Shown one piece after another: positions 12,239-19,950 of a DNA stretch of 23,581 nt. The notes under the pieces are model-generated. The model was not told where the DNA came from. It did no database searches and saw nothing but the letters and a program-made list of their open reading frames with translations. Both the position numbers and the translations under genes were made by a program. How positions within the stretch are numbered: position 1 is the stretch's first letter; every line of letters begins with the position of its first letter. Source of the DNA: Thiopontia sp964344435. Lineage in GTDB: Bacteria > Pseudomonadota > Gammaproteobacteria > GCF-002020875. Where the stretch lies: NCBI GenBank assembly GCA_964344435.1, contig CAYFNH010000030.1:1-23581 (forward strand), in the 5' to 3' direction.

Positions 12239-12712
12239 CTACAGGGCCCACTCCAGAATCGCTGCGCGCAAGTCCGTCCGGGAGAAAGGCTTGTTCTTGA
12301 AGTAGATTGGCGCAGTAGAGAGCTCCTCGGCCAGAGACTGCTCCAGGTGGTTGGAATAGGCCGAGACAAAGACAATTGGCAGCTCGGGTTGCAGGGCCCG
12401 CAGCCGCAGAGCCGTCTCACGACCATCCATCCCCGGAGGCATGCGCATATCGAGAAAGGCGATCTCGAATGGCTCCCCAACCCGTACTGACCTGGCTACC
12501 TCTTCTACCGCCTCCTCTCCCTGGTCGATCAACACCAGGTTGTCATGCTCCGGTTGTCCAGAGGATGCACCTGGTTCTTCGACCAGCTCCATCAACACAG
12601 AGAGTGTCTCTGTGCCTCCCTCTTCCCTTGAGCTCCCTCCCAACAGTTGGCGATAGTGCTGCAACACCCCCAGGTCATCATCCACAATCAGCACTTTCTT
12701 GCGACACCCCAT
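12239..12712 (-). CDS. Receiver-domain protein with a long internal insertion
   Basis: A 157-residue single receiver domain without output domain. Acidic D11-D13, acceptor D88 in FLDMRMPPGMDG, S117 and K141 are present, so phosphorylation should be possible. About 30 residues rich in Glu, Gly and Ser (roughly 26-58) are inserted between the first helix and second strand, which is why the acceptor is at 88 and not near 55. The same place is expanded in the receiver of the kinase at 6210-7514, and both share LDMRMPxGMxGxETA and AYSxHxLE. It starts 12 nt after the GAF kinase gene with GAGG at 7-nt spacing, so that kinase is its probable partner. Confidence 0.88.
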   Translation of the reverse strand: MGCRKKVLIVDDDLGVLQHYRQLLGGSSREEGGTETLSVLMELVEEPGASSGQPEHDNLVLIDQGEEAVEEVARSVRVGEPFEIAFLDMRMPPGMDGRETALRLRALQPELPIVFVSAYSNHLEQSLAEELSTAPIYFKNKPFSRTDLRAAILEWAL

Positions 12713-12724
12713 ACCATCCCCTCT

Positions 12725-14194
12725 CTATTCAGCACCTGTATCATCGGTTACAGACTCTTCCATCCCCTCCATCACCATCGGCAATCTCACCACCATGCGT
12801 GCACCACGGTTCGGCCCTTCACTCTCCACAAACACCTCTCCGCCGACCCCCTTCACAAAATTGGCTACCGAGTGCAATCCAAATCCGCTCCCCCGCTCCT
12901 TGCTACTCTCTCCAAACTTGAAAATCTCCTTGCTACGCTCCGCTGCAATCCCCACCCCGTTGTCTGCCACAACCAACTCGACCTCACCCTCCCCGGCAAG
13001 AGCCATACTCACCCTGATTACCCCTTGCAGGGCCGGCTCATCCTGCAGTCGCTCATCGATACTCTCCATGCTGTTCTTGACCAGATTAAGCAACATCTGA
13101 ATCATCGGATTGCGTGGCAACCAGAGTGAACGGATGGCGGAATCCAGCTCAACCTCCACACTGACCCCTCTCCGGTCGATACTCTCCTGAATCATACTCA
13201 GGGTGTCGCCAATCATCTGCCGAGCATCAAAGCGGGAGGCACTCAGAACCGGACGGGATACCCCGCGCTGCATCTGGATGATCTCCGCAACATGGTGGGT
13301 GGAACGCTCCATCGCATCCAGCCCCTCCTGAAAGGTGCCTCGCTCCCCGGACAACTCGGTCAGCAGCTTGCCCGCCCCCTCAAGCACCTGACGTACCTTG
13401 TTGATCTGCTCAGGGGAGACTTCATCCTGCTGCATCCACTGCAAAACCGTATCGAATACCTTGACCAACCCGAACAGGTTTTTACGCTGATGCCCCAGCT
13501 TGAGCAGGTAGCCCTGTGCTCCGGTGATGGTATTGCCGATATTGTGCAGTACCGAGGCACTCATTTCCGCGATACCGGCCTGAAACGAAGCATACTGTTC
13601 AAGCCGGTTGCGCTCATCAATCTCCTGCTGTAGCTGCTCATTGATGGAGAGCGTCTGCAGTGCATGGGATGCGATGGGGATCAGGCGCTGTAACAGCGAC
13701 ATATGCTGCTTTTTGAAGTACGCCTGTGCTCGACTGATACAGCAGAGCACCATCACCTGGTCCACCACCGGAAAAGAGATCAATAACGCAGAGCCGGACT
13801 GGTCACGGATCTGCTGCGGTTGTTGCTGCCACTCCGTAGAGCGCGCTACGCTGTAAAGCATCACTGGATGCCCCTGCAACACCCGTTCAATCACCTTGTC
13901 ACGGGGCCAGCGGCTTTCGATGTAGAGTGGCGTAGTGGCGCCGATACAGTGCAACTGTTCTCCCCCCTCCTCTATCTCCAGGGAAGAGAGAATGATGGCA
14001 TCATCACACTGCAGTTGCTCGGTCACCATACTCAGTAACCGCCCCAGCATGTCATCGGTACCGGTGGCGCTGGTGATAATCTCCAGCCCCCGCAACAGAC
14101 TGTTGGCCTGCTCCCGCAACACCCGCTCTTTCTCTCGTGAGCGGTCGAGATTGATCAGCGCTTCGCGAATGATTTCGTTATCGACGGTATTCAT
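12725..14194 (-). CDS. GAF-domain histidine kinase with HNIGN-type H-box
   Basis: Soluble sensor kinase of 489 residues. A coiled N-terminus (about 8-35) leads into a GAF domain (about 40-185), then a short coiled segment and the kinase. The phosphorylated histidine is probably H217 in MSASVLHNIGNTITGAQ, where the usual H-E is H-N; this HNIGN version is a recognisable kinase subgroup. N-box NLVKNSMESI at 370-379, G1 box DNGVGI at 411-416 and G2 box GSGFGL at 435-440 are intact. No transmembrane segment is seen, so it senses a cytosolic signal or a protein partner. It lies 23 nt after the FIST gene and 12 nt before a receiver gene, forming a FIST–kinase–receiver operon; the FIST protein is its likely input. 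Confidence 0.92.
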   Translation of the reverse strand: MNTVDNEIIREALINLDRSREKERVLREQANSLLRGLEIITSATGTDDMLGRLLSMVTEQLQCDDAIILSSLEIEEGGEQLHCIGATTPLYIESRWPRDKVIERVLQGHPVMLYSVARSTEWQQQPQQIRDQSGSALLISFPVVDQVMVLCCISRAQAYFKKQHMSLLQRLIPIASHALQTLSINEQLQQEIDERNRLEQYASFQAGIAEMSASVLHNIGNTITGAQGYLLKLGHQRKNLFGLVKVFDTVLQWMQQDEVSPEQINKVRQVLEGAGKLLTELSGERGTFQEGLDAMERSTHHVAEIIQMQRGVSRPVLSASRFDARQMIGDTLSMIQESIDRRGVSVEVELDSAIRSLWLPRNPMIQMLLNLVKNSMESIDERLQDEPALQGVIRVSMALAGEGEVELVVADNGVGIAAERSKEIFKFGESSKERGSGFGLHSVANFVKGVGGEVFVESEGPNRGARMVVRLPMVMEGMEESVTDDTGAE

Positions 14195-14217
14195 CGAACC
14201 GGGTGCCGGGCACTACC

Positions 14218-15426
14218 TCAATCAATCGGTTGGTTACTGAAGGTGACAATGGAGATCATCAGGTTCCCGTGTGCATTCTCATTGGCCACAAAACAGCCCT
14301 GTTCACCAAAGGTGAACACCCCAACAAACGGCTTTCCATTGAGTGCCTTCTCGATATAACCGGCGACCTCATCCATATTGGGCTGCACCGTCAGCATGCA
14401 ACCTGCACAGTAGATCGCCAACCCTCCCACCAGCTGCTCCGGTGCAAAGTCACCGGCCTCGACGGCAGCCGTTGTTACCCGGCCAGCACGGCTGACCAGG
14501 CTCTCCACCGTGCCCTTCATCAATACCAGCCGATCCCCCTCCTCAATATTGGAAAAGAGGGTCACCCCCCCCTCTGCGGTCACCCCATCCGGATGTGAGA
14601 GCTTGTAGTAGGGCAGGCCGGCCACCTCACCCACCACGCGTCCCAACGGATGAAGCGTAGTCAGCGCCAGCACATTCCCCCCCTGTGGCAGCACCTCCTT
14701 AACGGCACCACCCGTCCATTCATTGTAGACCTCCGCAGCCGGGCGGCCATCAATCTCCAGCAGGGTGCGCCCCTCGCAGCGGGTCACCACGCCGGTAGTT
14801 GAGGTGGGATCATAACCACTGTGGAAGGCATAGGAGATCTGGGTGGAGGGAAACAGCACGGTAATGACCACTGCACTGTTCCAGTGTTCGCCATTGGCAA
14901 TCTGTGACCAGTTGCCTGAAACGGTATTGTCGCCGCTGCTCCCCCCGGCGATCGGGACATCCGAACCGATCACCGACTCGATACCGGCAATCAGCGCCTC
15001 CTCATGGCCCGGAGCACCATTGAGCCAGACCAGAGTTGGCATCTCTCCGATTCTCATGGAGTTGTCGAGTGCCTGCTCCAGCGCCTCTACCGCGGCCTGT
15101 TGAGGATCCTCTCCAATCACGGCAGCACCGGTTCCATAACTTCCCTCCGGGTCGTGAATCCCCCACAGACTCAGGCCTACCCCCTCTTCACTGTGGAACC
15201 CCGCTGCGGTCATGGCACCAAGGCAGGAGCTGGCACCATGAACTTGGCACTCTTCCCCTGCAGCCTGCTGCAGGGTCTGCCCAACCACAGCACTATCATA
15301 CGGGTCAGAATAGTAGACCATCAACAGATCCGGGGCTGCACCCAACTCTGTCTGCAGTCGGCTGTAACTGTCCGCAGCTGCGCTTGCGCTATCGGCTAGC
15401 GTGGAATAGGCCGTGGCTATCTTCAT
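14218..15426 (-). CDS. FIST-domain sensory protein (FIST_N plus FIST_C)
   Basis: Soluble 402-residue protein made of a FIST N domain (about 30-215) and a FIST C domain (about 220-385), with no added kinase or transducer domain. Recognisable points are HGASSCLGAMTAAGF at 63-77, GGSSGDN at 161-167, and AIYCAGCMLTV near 337-347. FIST domains bind small ligands for bacterial and eukaryotic signalling; one FIST family, NosP, binds heme and nitric oxide and is encoded beside histidine kinases. The same gene order here (sensor then kinase) makes a NosP-like or other ligand sensor plausible, but heme binding cannot be read from the sequence. A strong AGGAGA lies 8 nt upstream of the ATG. The 57-nt spacer before it shows no clear terminator. 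Confidence 0.9.
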   Translation of the reverse strand: MKIATAYSTLADSASAAADSYSRLQTELGAAPDLLMVYYSDPYDSAVVGQTLQQAAGEECQVHGASSCLGAMTAAGFHSEEGVGLSLWGIHDPEGSYGTGAAVIGEDPQQAAVEALEQALDNSMRIGEMPTLVWLNGAPGHEEALIAGIESVIGSDVPIAGGSSGDNTVSGNWSQIANGEHWNSAVVITVLFPSTQISYAFHSGYDPTSTTGVVTRCEGRTLLEIDGRPAAEVYNEWTGGAVKEVLPQGGNVLALTTLHPLGRVVGEVAGLPYYKLSHPDGVTAEGGVTLFSNIEEGDRLVLMKGTVESLVSRAGRVTTAAVEAGDFAPEQLVGGLAIYCAGCMLTVQPNMDEVAGYIEKALNGKPFVGVFTFGEQGCFVANENAHGNLMISIVTFSNQPID

Positions 15427-15483
15427 CTCTTATCTCCTCTTCTGATTCGTGGTGTGGTCACTGCAGAAATGGTCTCATCCCCG

Positions 15484-15777
15484 CTATACCGGAAACAGCC
15501 CCTGATGAAGAATCCCCTCTCGAGGCTGTGCCATCATTTCGGCCACGGTTTCGCGCCACTGCAGATAATGGGCGCTGGACTTGTGCGCTGCGGCCCCGGC
15601 GGCACTCTCATAGGCCTCATAGAGGACAAATTTGGTAGCATCGGCAGCATCCTGCAACACATCAAAACGGCGGTTCTCCGGCTCCTGAACCGAGGCCTCA
15701 TGGTTGAGTCGGGTGGCCTCGATAAAGGCCTCAACATACTCCGGTTTAACGTAAACATGAACAATGGTGGTATGCAT
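15484..15777 (-). CDS. LsrG-like antibiotic-biosynthesis-monooxygenase-fold protein
   Basis: A 97-residue ferredoxin-like (ABM superfamily) protein. I choose the ATG at 15777, which has AGGAGT 4 nt upstream, over an earlier in-frame ATG lying inside the preceding gene. Length and the central motif NHEASVQEPENRRFDVLQD, then FVLYEAYES and AAHKSSAHY, closely follow LsrG, the isomerase that acts on phosphorylated autoinducer-2 in enteric bacteria. No lsrK, lsrF, lsrR or Lsr transporter gene is nearby. It is coupled (8-nt gap) to an iron-type alcohol dehydrogenase, so a small-carbonyl or diketone metabolic role is as likely as quorum-signal turnover. The ABM fold is secure; the LsrG activity is inference. 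Confidence 0.85.
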   Translation of the reverse strand: MHTTIVHVYVKPEYVEAFIEATRLNHEASVQEPENRRFDVLQDAADATKFVLYEAYESAAGAAAHKSSAHYLQWRETVAEMMAQPREGILHQGLFPV

Positions 15778-15785
15778 GGCTACTC

Positions 15786-16967
15786 CTATATCCTGTTTTC
15801 CACGATCGCCGTAAATTCTTCTTTGCTGAGCCGTACCGGGTTCGCCTTCTGGTCGGAACATTCCAGAATACGGGGCAGATCCTTTTTACTCACCCCGAAT
15901 GTGCCCAGACGGGGAATCTGCATCTGCTCCACCCAACCAGAGAGCCCTGCAATCAACTGTTCGAGGGCACTCTCCTGCCTGGCAGTCTCCGGATAGAAGC
16001 CCAGACTCGATCCAATCATAACGTATTTTTGTAGCGCTACCGAATCGGGGGCTCGCTGTTGCAGTGCCTCGATATTGATACGGTTGGCTTCGGCCAAAAG
16101 GGTACCACAGGCCACCCCGTGGGGAATGGGAAAGAGCCCGCCAATCGGGCCGGCCAGGCCATGCACCACCCCCAGTCCGGCATGCGCCAGAGTGATACCG
16201 GAGACCATCGACCCATAGGCCACTGCCGCACGGGCCTCTCCATCCTCGGCAGCAGATTCCCATAGCGGAATCAGCCCCTTGCCCATCTGCTTCAGGGCGG
16301 TGAGGGCAAGCCCATCGCTAAAGGGGGTGGCTGCAGTAGAGAGGTAGGACTCCAGCAGTTGACTGAGCGCATCACAGCCGTTGGCAGCAAGCAGCGACTG
16401 GGGCGCAGTAGAGAGCAGATCCGGATCCACCAGCGCCAACCGGGGCACCAGTGCCGGGTGACGAAAGGACTTCTTGAAACCACGCTTCCGATCCGCCAAT
16501 ACTCCGTTCATACTGGCCTCGGAGCCGGTTCCCGCGGTGGTCGGCACCGCTATCAGAGGAAGTACCGTACCGTCATGGGTCTTACCATTCCCCACCCCCT
16601 CCAGGTACTCCATTACCGAATCTCCGCTGGGAAGCAGGCCAGCAATACACTTTGCCGCATCCAGCACACTGCCCCCCCCAATCGCCACCACCACCTCGAC
16701 CGGTGCTGTAACCAGCTCTGCCACAATCTGATCCACCTGTTGTGGTGAGGGCTCAGCGGAAATCACGACCCTCTCCATCAACTCCAGACCCGCCGAACGT
16801 AACCGGGAAAGAATCTCGAAGCGCTGGTCGAGCTGATCAAAGGAGTTCGCACCGGTCACCAGCAACACCTTGCTCCCCCACCCCCGGGTACGGTCACCCA
16901 GCTCATCGATGGCACCTGCCGCAAAGCGGATCACCGGTAGCGGAGCAACCTGGAAGTCGAGGCTCAC
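15786..16967 (-). CDS. Iron-containing alcohol dehydrogenase family protein
   Basis: Group III metal-dependent, NAD(P)-linked alcohol dehydrogenase, 393 residues, cytosolic. Nucleotide-binding GGGSVLDAAK at 97-106 and PTTAGTGSE at 142-150 are intact. Of the four usual metal ligands (one Asp, three His), D199 in GCDALSQLLESY, H269 in VVHG and H283 in PHGVACG are seen, but the position normally occupied by the first His (D-A-L-x-H) is Q203. A Gln here is found in some members of the family, so it is not proof of inactivity, but metal choice may differ. The start overlaps the MBL-hydrolase stop by 4 nt (ATGA) and the stop is 8 nt before the LsrG-like gene. The substrate is unknown; lactaldehyde, butanol or other short alcohols are common in the family. 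Confidence 0.93.
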   Translation of the reverse strand: MSLDFQVAPLPVIRFAAGAIDELGDRTRGWGSKVLLVTGANSFDQLDQRFEILSRLRSAGLELMERVVISAEPSPQQVDQIVAELVTAPVEVVVAIGGGSVLDAAKCIAGLLPSGDSVMEYLEGVGNGKTHDGTVLPLIAVPTTAGTGSEASMNGVLADRKRGFKKSFRHPALVPRLALVDPDLLSTAPQSLLAANGCDALSQLLESYLSTAATPFSDGLALTALKQMGKGLIPLWESAAEDGEARAAVAYGSMVSGITLAHAGLGVVHGLAGPIGGLFPIPHGVACGTLLAEANRINIEALQQRAPDSVALQKYVMIGSSLGFYPETARQESALEQLIAGLSGWVEQMQIPRLGTFGVSKKDLPRILECSDQKANPVRLSKEEFTAIVENRI

Positions 16968-17734
16968 GCAACCTCCTCCCAGGCCAGCCCCGACTGCTGA
17001 TCGGCAATCTTGAACCAGCTCTGCTCACACTGCAGCACTTCACTCAGCAGCATCCTCAGGCGATCCCGACAGTTGTTCTTTTCACTGACATGCATCACCG
17101 CCAGATGTTGCAACCGGGAGGTATCGATCTGTTGCAGCAGGTCTGCGGCCTGGCGGTTACTGAGATGCCCCAGACGACCACCGACACGCTGTTTGAGGGT
17201 GTAGGGATAGGGGCCAACAGCCAACAGCTCCGGGTCATGATTGCACTCCAGCAGCAGTGCATCACAACCATCCAGTTGACGTTCGATATGAGGGGTAACC
17301 TCCCCCGCATCGGTCAACAAGCCAATCTGTCGACCGGCACCACGAAAGGTGTACTGCAGCGGTTCACTGGCATCATGCGGAACATGGTAGGGGGTAACCT
17401 CGATCTCCCCAATGGTGAAGGGCTGGTGCCCACAGACAATCCGTACCCGCTCGAACAACCCCTGTTTGCGCTCCGCCTCACGGGCGGTACCACTCGACAT
17501 CCATACCGGCACTCCGCTCTTGTGGGCCAGACGACGCACTCCGCCAAGATGGTCACTATGCTCATGGGTCACCAGGATGGCATCGATATCATCCACCGAA
17601 CGCTGCAGACGCTGCAGACGCTGCTCGGTCTGTTTGAGTGAGAAGCCACAATCCACCAGCAGTGTGGTCTCTCCACACTCGATCAGGGTTGCATTTCCCT
17701 TACTACCACTACCCAGCGAGGCAAAGCGCATCAT
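16964..17734 (-). CDS. MBL-fold metallo-hydrolase (YycJ/WalJ-like)
   Basis: Metallo-beta-lactamase-fold hydrolase of about 256 residues. The metal site THEHSDHLGG (H-x-H-x-D-H) is complete near residues 57-66. The N-terminal RFASLGSGSKGNATLI is typical of the YycJ/WalJ group, to which DNA-processing (5'-exonuclease-like) activity has been attributed; the actual substrate here is unproven. Further histidines in HVPHD, ECNHD, GHLSN and MHVSEKNN fit later metal-site motifs. The start is uncertain: ATG at 17734 and 17731 and GTG at 17740 are all possible, and no clear ribosome site separates them. The gene follows bamC across a 70-odd-nt repeat-bearing spacer and overlaps the next gene by 4 nt. 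A dapA–bamC–MBL order is common in gammaproteobacteria. Confidence 0.9.
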   Translation of the reverse strand: MMRFASLGSGSKGNATLIECGETTLLVDCGFSLKQTEQRLQRLQRSVDDIDAILVTHEHSDHLGGVRRLAHKSGVPVWMSSGTAREAERKQGLFERVRIVCGHQPFTIGEIEVTPYHVPHDASEPLQYTFRGAGRQIGLLTDAGEVTPHIERQLDGCDALLLECNHDPELLAVGPYPYTLKQRVGGRLGHLSNRQAADLLQQIDTSRLQHLAVMHVSEKNNCRDRLRMLLSEVLQCEQSWFKIADQQSGLAWEEVA

Positions 17735-17755
17735 GGCCACAGGCCGGAAGCAGTA

Positions 17756-17804
17756 AGCTGCCAGCTTATGGCTTGTGGCTTATGTCTGTAGCGTATGGCT
17801 TGCA
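17756..17804. repeat. Degenerate 7-bp tandem repeat, seven units, between bamC and the MBL gene
   Basis: Read on the plus strand the spacer divides into seven consecutive heptads: AGCTGCC, AGCTTAT, GGCTTGT, GGCTTAT, GTCTGTA, GCGTATG, GCTTGCA, with an approximate consensus RGCTTRT. The first two units also form a small hairpin, TAAGCT–GCC–AGCTTA. The array fills nearly all of the intergenic space between the bamC stop and the MBL start and has no coding potential of its own. Degenerate GCTT-type heptads occur between genes in several gammaproteobacteria; function is not known to me. Confidence 0.6.
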
Positions 17805-17807
17805 ATT

Positions 17808-18938
17808 TTATTTGAGTTGCTCATGCAGCAGGGTAATGATGCGGCGTGCGGTTCCCGAGCGATCGATCTGTTCCTGGGCATCCAGCACCAGCACACGACT
17901 CACCTCGTCATGACTCTCCACCCGGATCCGGTATTCGCCTTCACTCGGTTGTTCATCCCCTCCCCAGAACTTGATCTTGTCGAGGATCCCCTTCTTCTCA
18001 TTATCCTTGAACGGGTCAATATAGCGCACATAGTAGAGCCCCTTGGAACGATCACGATCTTCCACGGTAAAGCCCACTCGATCGAGCGCATGTCCGGTAC
18101 GACGCCAGGTACGGGGGAAGCCCTCCTTGATCAGCAGGAAGCGCTCTCCCTCCTTGGTATCGACAATACGGGCACGCTCTACTACCCCCTTGTCCTCCAG
18201 CGCCGCCAAATTGGCATTGGCACGTGCCGCCTCCATGCCGAGGAAGGACATGATGCGACTGAGCAGCTCCGCCTCCAGCTCCGGCATCGCCGGTTGTGGT
18301 ACCCAGACAAAGGTATCACCGGATGGCTCCTCCTCCATACGACGATGGCTGAGATAGAGCTCGGTTACCCCCGCTTTGGTGGCACGCTCCAGGCGCAGAC
18401 GGAACTTATCCCGGGTGCCGGTGGAGTAGATGGCATCAATCGCCTTACTGAGCATACTGCGGATCGGGCCATCCTTGATCTCGGCACGGTTCTCAGCCCA
18501 GTCTGTCTCCATGATGCCGATGCGGGGATCTTCCCGGCTGATCAGGAATCCGTTCTTGAGCCAGAACTCCCGCAACTTGGACCAGAGCTGTTCGGGGGTA
18601 GCCTGGATCTCCAGCCAGCGCTGATCCCCATCACGCACCACCTGAATCTCCTTTTGCAGCGGCATCACCTCGGCTGCCTTGGTAATAAGCCCTCCAGCCC
18701 CCCCTTCAGATTCATAGCTCTTCAGCGTGGTTACCCCACCCGGAACCTGATAGAGATCCTGAATGGTGGCGGTGGCAAGGTCGGGGGGCAACTCCAGCGG
18801 CTGCTCCTCGGTCGCACTCTCGTAACTCAGCTCCTTCTTGTAGGCCTTGTACTCCTCTACAGCGGTATCCACCGTACTGCAGGCGGAGAGCACAACAACC
18901 CCCGCCACCACAGTTGCCATCTTGTACCCTCTATTCAT
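17808..18938 (-). CDS. bamC: Outer membrane protein assembly factor BamC (lipoprotein)
   Basis: Lipoprotein component of the beta-barrel assembly machinery, held in the outer membrane and contacting BamD. The 376-residue protein starts with a lipoprotein signal peptide (MNRGYKMATVVAGVVVLSAC) and a lipobox LSAC, placing the lipidated cysteine at residue 20. A low-structure stretch (about 25-100, with YKAYKKELSYE and LELPPDL) is followed by two helix-grip domains (about 100-220 and 250-370), the BamC layout. Length is near the family norm. It lies 3 nt after dapA, the classic gammaproteobacterial dapA–bamC pairing, and is probably co-transcribed with it. Confidence 0.92.
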   Translation of the reverse strand: MNRGYKMATVVAGVVVLSACSTVDTAVEEYKAYKKELSYESATEEQPLELPPDLATATIQDLYQVPGGVTTLKSYESEGGAGGLITKAAEVMPLQKEIQVVRDGDQRWLEIQATPEQLWSKLREFWLKNGFLISREDPRIGIMETDWAENRAEIKDGPIRSMLSKAIDAIYSTGTRDKFRLRLERATKAGVTELYLSHRRMEEEPSGDTFVWVPQPAMPELEAELLSRIMSFLGMEAARANANLAALEDKGVVERARIVDTKEGERFLLIKEGFPRTWRRTGHALDRVGFTVEDRDRSKGLYYVRYIDPFKDNEKKGILDKIKFWGGDEQPSEGEYRIRVESHDEVSRVLVLDAQEQIDRSGTARRIITLLHEQLK

Positions 18939-18941
18939 TAC

Positions 18942-19823
18942 TCAACGCCCCTCTGCTGCCGCAATGGCATCACGAATGGTCTGACGATGCACCTCGGAGA
19001 GTGGAGTCAGCGGCAGACGAATACCGCTGGAGATCCTGTCCATCTCATGCAACGCCCACTTGACCGGAATCGGGTTGGCCTCCAGGAAGAGATCACGATG
19101 CAGCGCCTTGAGGGGCTCATTGAGCTCGTGGGCAAGTTGGTGGTTACCGCTCGCTGCGGCCTCACACATCTGATGCATCTGTGACGGGGCCACATTGGCG
19201 GTCACCGAGATGGTGCCATGCCCCCCCTTCAGGATGAACTCGGTACAGCTGGAGTCATCTCCACTATACAACTCAAACCCCTCCGCCATCACCGAACGAA
19301 TCTGTTCAATACGGGATAGATCCCCAGTCGCCTCCTTGACGCCGATGATATTTTCAATCCAGGAGAGCCGGCCAATAGTCTCCGGCAGCAGGTCACAGGC
19401 GGTACGTCCGGGGACGTTGTAGAGAATCTGAGCGATATCGACCGTTTCCGCGATCTTCTTGTAGTGGAGGTAGAGCCCCTCCTGGGTGGGCTTATTGTAG
19501 TACGGCGTCACCAACAGGGCCGCATCCGCCCCCTGCTCCTTGGCACAACGGGTCAGATCAATCGCCTCCTGAGTCGAATTGGCTCCGGTTCCGGCAATGA
19601 CTGGTACCCGCCCATCTGCCTGTTCCACCACTCTGCGGATGACCTCACAGTGCTCTTTCTCGTTCAGTGTAGCAGACTCTCCGGTGGTACCCACCGCCAC
19701 GATGGCATCGGTACCCGCCTCCACATGAAACGCAACCAACCGATCCAGTGCATCCCAATCCAGTGCGCCATCCGCCTGCATCGGGGTGACCAGCGCCACC
19801 ATACTTCCTCGAAATCGGGTCAT
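18942..19823 (-). CDS. dapA: 4-hydroxy-tetrahydrodipicolinate synthase
   Basis: Condenses pyruvate with aspartate semialdehyde, the committed step of lysine and diaminopimelate synthesis. The 293-residue protein is full length. Schiff-base lysine K163 is in GVKEATGD; the catalytic triad partners are T47 (in VGTTGES) and Y135 (in LYNVPGR), and R140 is the carboxylate-binding arginine; Y109 in TPYYNKP is the tyrosine from the neighbouring subunit. The ATG has GAGAG a few bases upstream. It is the first gene of a long leftward run (bamC, MBL hydrolase and beyond) and is transcribed away from gcvR. Confidence 0.97.
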   Translation of the reverse strand: MTRFRGSMVALVTPMQADGALDWDALDRLVAFHVEAGTDAIVAVGTTGESATLNEKEHCEVIRRVVEQADGRVPVIAGTGANSTQEAIDLTRCAKEQGADAALLVTPYYNKPTQEGLYLHYKKIAETVDIAQILYNVPGRTACDLLPETIGRLSWIENIIGVKEATGDLSRIEQIRSVMAEGFELYSGDDSSCTEFILKGGHGTISVTANVAPSQMHQMCEAAASGNHQLAHELNEPLKALHRDLFLEANPIPVKWALHEMDRISSGIRLPLTPLSEVHRQTIRDAIAAAEGR

Positions 19824-19950
19824 GACTCTCTCTTATCCAATAATTTTCGTAATTATTCAGCTCACGCCTGAACAGTTACTAATTTTAAATTCGTTACAAT
19901 TGAGCAATGGTACTTCTGCTAAGGTAGGGTGACAAGATATACTCTCTGCC
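19824..19950. promoter_or_regulatory. Divergent dapA / gcvR promoter region with an AT-rich inverted repeat
   Basis: The 127-nt AT-rich spacer must hold the promoters for dapA (leftward) and gcvR (rightward). A perfect 7-bp inverted repeat, AATAATT–TTCGT–AATTATT at 19839-19857, lies 15 nt upstream of dapA. For gcvR, TATACT at 19938-19943 resembles a -10 box but sits only 7 nt from the start codon and lacks a good -35, so it would give an almost leaderless message. I see no riboswitch-sized structure. Confidence 0.5.

Noticed and set aside
15778..15861. Longer start for the LsrG-like protein (ATG at 15861)
   Set aside because: The extra 28 residues are out-of-frame overlap with the alcohol dehydrogenase end; the ATG at 15777 has a good ribosome site and matches the family length.
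17775..19184. 469-codon plus-strand frame opposite bamC and dapA
   Set aside because: It spans two unambiguous genes and their junction on the minus strand and shows no domain.
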